A stretch of DNA of 6,941 nt, from positions 1 to 6,941 of the forward strand of contig CALLNG010000549.1 in NCBI GenBank assembly GCA_938005345.1. The letters run 5' to 3'. The stretch is from an uncultured Clostridia bacterium (GTDB taxonomy: Bacteria > Bacillota > Clostridia > RUG12999). A model generated the notes under the pieces. The model saw nothing but the letters and a program-made list of their open reading frames with translations. It was not told the origin of the DNA and searched no databases. Position 1 is the first letter of the stretch; each line of letters starts with the position of its first letter. Position numbers and translations under genes: made by a program. This document shows positions 4,848-6,941 of the stretch, in pieces.

Positions 4848-6089
4848 ATGAAAAAATTGATAATGTGGATCTGGGTGGTAGCGGTGCTGTTTTGCAGCGG
4901 ATGGCCAATTCAAGCGGCAGATATTCTAGAAACACTTTCAGAGGCAAAAAGCGCGCGTGTGGATGTTGAAGTGCGTTTTGTACCACAAGACGATAGTTCG
5001 GTTACGAATAAAACAAAAGAATTTCTACAGGAATTGCATTCTTCTTACATCACTGCAGAAATGTGTCTGCAAAAACTGGAGGGTGGAAAAGTGCTGCGTG
5101 CAGATGTCGTGTTGCATACCAAACTACCAAGTTTATGGGGTGGAAAGACACAAACAGTAGAATGTTGGTATGATATTGATTACACGAAGTCGACACCGCG
5201 TATTGTTATTATTGAGAAAGATAAACAAAGTGATGTCTATTACGAATTGGATGTACATAAGCTGCCGGGAGGGATCAAAGCAGCGGAGGAGTGGAATCAA
5301 ACGATTCAGACGGTATGGAATCAATTGGCACAAGGCGAAACAGGAGATTACACCAAGGTAGATGTACCAGAGGAGATTACATCAGCTGTATTACAGCAAG
5401 TTTGGAAATGGAACTGTCCGGGAGCGGAGAAGACGGTTGATTTTGAAGGGGCACAGATGCAGATTGAAGTAATGTTGGAACCGGAGAACCAAAGTGGCGC
5501 TATTCAGATACAACTCAAACTGACAGCGCAACAACTGGGGAATTTGCTGGGAAAAATAGAGAGTGTACCGGAGATGGTTACGATTGAAACTGAGATTCAA
5601 ATGAAATTTTCTAAAATCAATGCTGGAGAATCGGTTACCATACCAATGTTTTCAGAAATGCAGCATATAGATGCTAACAAATTAATAGACCAAACATTGT
5701 ATGACTCTATGCAGGTAACTGTATTATATCAGGGAGAGAAAATTTGGTTTGATGCGTTGCCGCGTTTAGAAAACGGCACTACAATGGTACCAATACGAGG
5801 AATTATGGAAGCGGCAGGAGTGCCAACGGATCAAATTACATTTGATGGGCAAAATGGAATCGTGCAAATTCAGGATGGACAGAAGACCATCAAACTTGTT
5901 TTAGGCAGCACGGTTGCTTATGTAAATGGTAGAGAAGTGGCGCTTGGCTGCACCGCATATGAAACGGAGGGCCGCACGTTTGTTCCGCTCCGTTTCATTT
6001 CGGAAGAACTGGGATTTGAGGTAGAGTGGACTGAATTTGACCAGCCGGACGGTATGTGCTATGGTGGGGTTGTAAGATTGGAAAGGTGA
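4848..6089 (+). CDS. Secreted protein with C-terminal copper amine oxidase N-terminal-like (stalk) domain
   Basis: A 413-residue exported protein. Residues 1-24 form a Sec signal peptide: MKK, a hydrophobic core, then PIQAAD, with cleavage likely after A23 or A24. C16 is preceded by Phe, so this is not a good lipobox. The middle (about 25-288) is acidic, mixed alpha/beta in appearance, and I do not recognise it; runs such as ARVDVEVRF and ECWYDIDY suggest beta-strands, perhaps a lipoprotein-type sandwich. The C-terminus (about 289-412) is a Cu_amine_oxidN1 stalk domain, with its two characteristic repeats VPIRGIMEAAG (314-324) and FVPLRFISEELGFEVEW (378-394). This domain is common in secreted clostridial proteins, usually without oxidase activity, and no amine oxidase catalytic domain is present. 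The mature protein has five cysteines (73, 106, 190, 368, 404). It is first in an operon with the pentapeptide protein, 4 nt apart. It probably works at the cell surface; the actual role is unknown. Confidence 0.82.
   Translation: MKKLIMWIWVVAVLFCSGWPIQAADILETLSEAKSARVDVEVRFVPQDDSSVTNKTKEFLQELHSSYITAEMCLQKLEGGKVLRADVVLHTKLPSLWGGKTQTVECWYDIDYTKSTPRIVIIEKDKQSDVYYELDVHKLPGGIKAAEEWNQTIQTVWNQLAQGETGDYTKVDVPEEITSAVLQQVWKWNCPGAEKTVDFEGAQMQIEVMLEPENQSGAIQIQLKLTAQQLGNLLGKIESVPEMVTIETEIQMKFSKINAGESVTIPMFSEMQHIDANKLIDQTLYDSMQVTVLYQGEKIWFDALPRLENGTTMVPIRGIMEAAGVPTDQITFDGQNGIVQIQDGQKTIKLVLGSTVAYVNGREVALGCTAYETEGRTFVPLRFISEELGFEVEWTEFDQPDGMCYGGVVRLER
6082..6089 (+). promoter_or_regulatory. Ribosome binding site of the pentapeptide gene inside the upstream gene
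   Basis: AAAGGTGA overlaps the last codons and the TGA stop of the stalk-domain gene and precedes ATG 6094 by 4 nt. Placement this close indicates translational coupling of the two genes. Confidence 0.7.
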
Positions 6090-6093
6090 AACA

Positions 6094-6705
6094 ATGATAG
6101 AGAATACAAAATTATTGCTACAAAAAGTGATAGAAGCGGCGGAGCAGGAAACGGCGGTCAACGGTTGTTTTAGCGGGGAAGAAGTAAAGCTACAGCAAGA
6201 AAAATTAGAGTTCAAACAATGTAAATTGAAACAGGTGTCATTAAATGAAAGTACGCTCAATCGGTCTGAATGGACGGATGTTGTGCTAGAGGGCTGTGAT
6301 TTATCTAATGTGTTGCTGCGGGATAGTTCTTTATACCGGGTTACGTTTCGCAGATGTAAACTTTTTGGAGTGGATATGTCAGGCGCTTTTCTGCGCAATG
6401 TAAACATGGAAGACTGTGCCTGCCATTACATAAATTTATCGAATAGCCAGTGGCGGGAAGTTTCATTTCATCACTGCGATTTTTCCGGTGCAAGCCTAGA
6501 CTGTGTCACACATAAAAAGTGGAAACTGGTGGAATGTAATTTGCAGCATGCCAACTTCTTTCAAACTTCACTGGAGGGCCAGGACCTCTCTTCCTGCAAC
6601 ATTGGGGGTATTTTATTAGAAGGCAAGGAACTGCGCGGCACGGTTTTATCGCAGTGGCAAATGCCAGAACTTGCCCGGTTCCTCGGCGTCAAGATAAAAG
6701 ACTAA
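6094..6705 (+). CDS. Pentapeptide-repeat protein with Qnr/MfpA-like C-terminal end
   Basis: A 203-residue protein predicted to be cytoplasmic: it has no signal peptide. After a helical N-terminus (1-25), residues 38-187 form about 30 tandem pentapeptides of the A(D/N)LXX type, making a right-handed quadrilateral beta-helix of about 7.5 turns. The central large residue falls on every fifth position without a break from F40 to L185 (mostly Leu, Phe, Met or Trp), with only C110 and H140 atypical. Position i-2 holds small residues. Cysteines recur exactly every 20 residues (68, 88, 108, 128, 148, 168), putting them in a column on one face. The end, LSQWQMPELARFLGVKIKD, resembles the C-terminal helix and strand that mediate dimerisation in Qnr/MfpA gyrase-protecting proteins. 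Unlike Qnr there are no extra loops. Gyrase or DNA-mimic function is possible but unproven; many such proteins have no known role. It is coupled to the upstream secreted protein. Confidence 0.87.
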   Translation: MIENTKLLLQKVIEAAEQETAVNGCFSGEEVKLQQEKLEFKQCKLKQVSLNESTLNRSEWTDVVLEGCDLSNVLLRDSSLYRVTFRRCKLFGVDMSGAFLRNVNMEDCACHYINLSNSQWREVSFHHCDFSGASLDCVTHKKWKLVECNLQHANFFQTSLEGQDLSSCNIGGILLEGKELRGTVLSQWQMPELARFLGVKIKD

Positions 6706-6765
6706 AAAAGAAAGAAATATTATTGGTGTTGTATCAATTTGTAAGGGCACGATGGAGGAGTAGAT

Positions 6766-6941
6766 ATGAAACGCCAGTCAAAGCTTATTATGTTACGGGG
6801 AAATTCAGGGAGCGGTAAATCAACAGTGGCTAAGGAGTTACAGAAAAGGTGTGGCCGTGGAATCCTTCTGCTTTCACAGGATGCAGTCAGGAGAGAAATA
6901 CTGTGAGAAAAAGATGGTGCAGATACAAAGACTGTTTCGCT
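6766..6941 (+). pseudogene. P-loop kinase/zeta-toxin-like ATPase, interrupted by in-frame TGA and cut by window edge
   Basis: The start of a nucleoside-triphosphate-binding protein. ATG 6766 has an excellent GGAGGAG site (6754-6760) 5 nt upstream. The first 46 codons contain a complete Walker A motif, RGNSGSGKST (11-20), then LLLSQDAVRREIL (34-46), the arrangement seen in a family of small AAA/zeta-toxin-like P-loop kinases. Codon 47 is TGA (6904-6906), but the same frame continues with EKDGADTKTVS to the edge, and from memory relatives read on in much the same way after REIL or REML. The simplest reading is a nonsense mutation (for example CGA Arg to TGA) in a formerly intact gene. A sequencing error or TGA readthrough are alternatives. 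It follows the pentapeptide gene by 60 nt with no terminator visible, so it may share that transcript. If translated as is, only a 46-residue fragment results. Confidence 0.65.

Noticed and set aside
4848..6089. Calling the secreted protein a copper amine oxidase
   Set aside because: Only the N-terminal-like stalk domain of that family is present. There is no catalytic domain, topaquinone motif or copper-binding histidine set.
5901..6407. Minus-strand open frame of 168 codons
   Set aside because: It is antisense to the stalk-domain and pentapeptide genes, spans their junction and shows no domain. It is best explained as a shadow of the two real genes.

Overview
This window looks like a chromosomal segment of a spore-forming Bacillota, most likely a clostridial-type anaerobe. 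The reasons are an unmistakable SpoVAF/GerA-family spore germination protein, a fermentative L-lactate dehydrogenase, a secreted protein with a copper-amine-oxidase-type stalk domain, AT-rich intergenic regions, strong GGAGG-type ribosome binding sites and textbook sigma-A promoters. I cannot name a genus from the sequence alone.

Layout. The left half (1-3087) is all on the minus strand. In transcription order it holds a ferritin-like diiron protein (3087-2584) with its own terminator; a NYN-nuclease/OST-HTH (LOTUS) protein (2356-1565) with a strong promoter and a hairpin terminator; a tandem pair of half-size TauE/SafE membrane proteins (1456-1094 and 1072-683); and an L-lactate dehydrogenase (600 to beyond the left edge) behind a near-consensus promoter. 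The right half (3311-6941) is all on the plus strand. It holds a stand-alone spoVAF (3311-4726) with a strong terminator, then a sigma-A promoter driving a secreted stalk-domain protein (4848-6089), tightly coupled to a pentapeptide-repeat protein (6094-6705). Last is the start of a P-loop kinase-like gene (6766 to the right edge) that is interrupted by an in-frame TGA after 46 codons. The 3088-3310 gap is a divergent intergenic region.

How the genes relate. Most neighbours look like separate transcription units rather than one pathway. The two TauE/SafE halves very probably make one transporter. The stalk-domain protein and the pentapeptide protein form a real two-gene operon, possibly extended by the P-loop gene, since no terminator is visible between them. 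SpoVAF belongs to spore germination, yet none of the usual spoVA partners (AC, AD, AE) is next to it. The most unusual items are the split transporter, the very regular 30-repeat pentapeptide protein with a cysteine ladder, the in-frame TGA in the P-loop gene, and inverted repeats lying inside the promoter spacers of ldh and the NYN gene. I found no CRISPR array, tRNA, rRNA, insertion sequence or phage gene, and nothing that clearly amounts to a new defence or mobile system.
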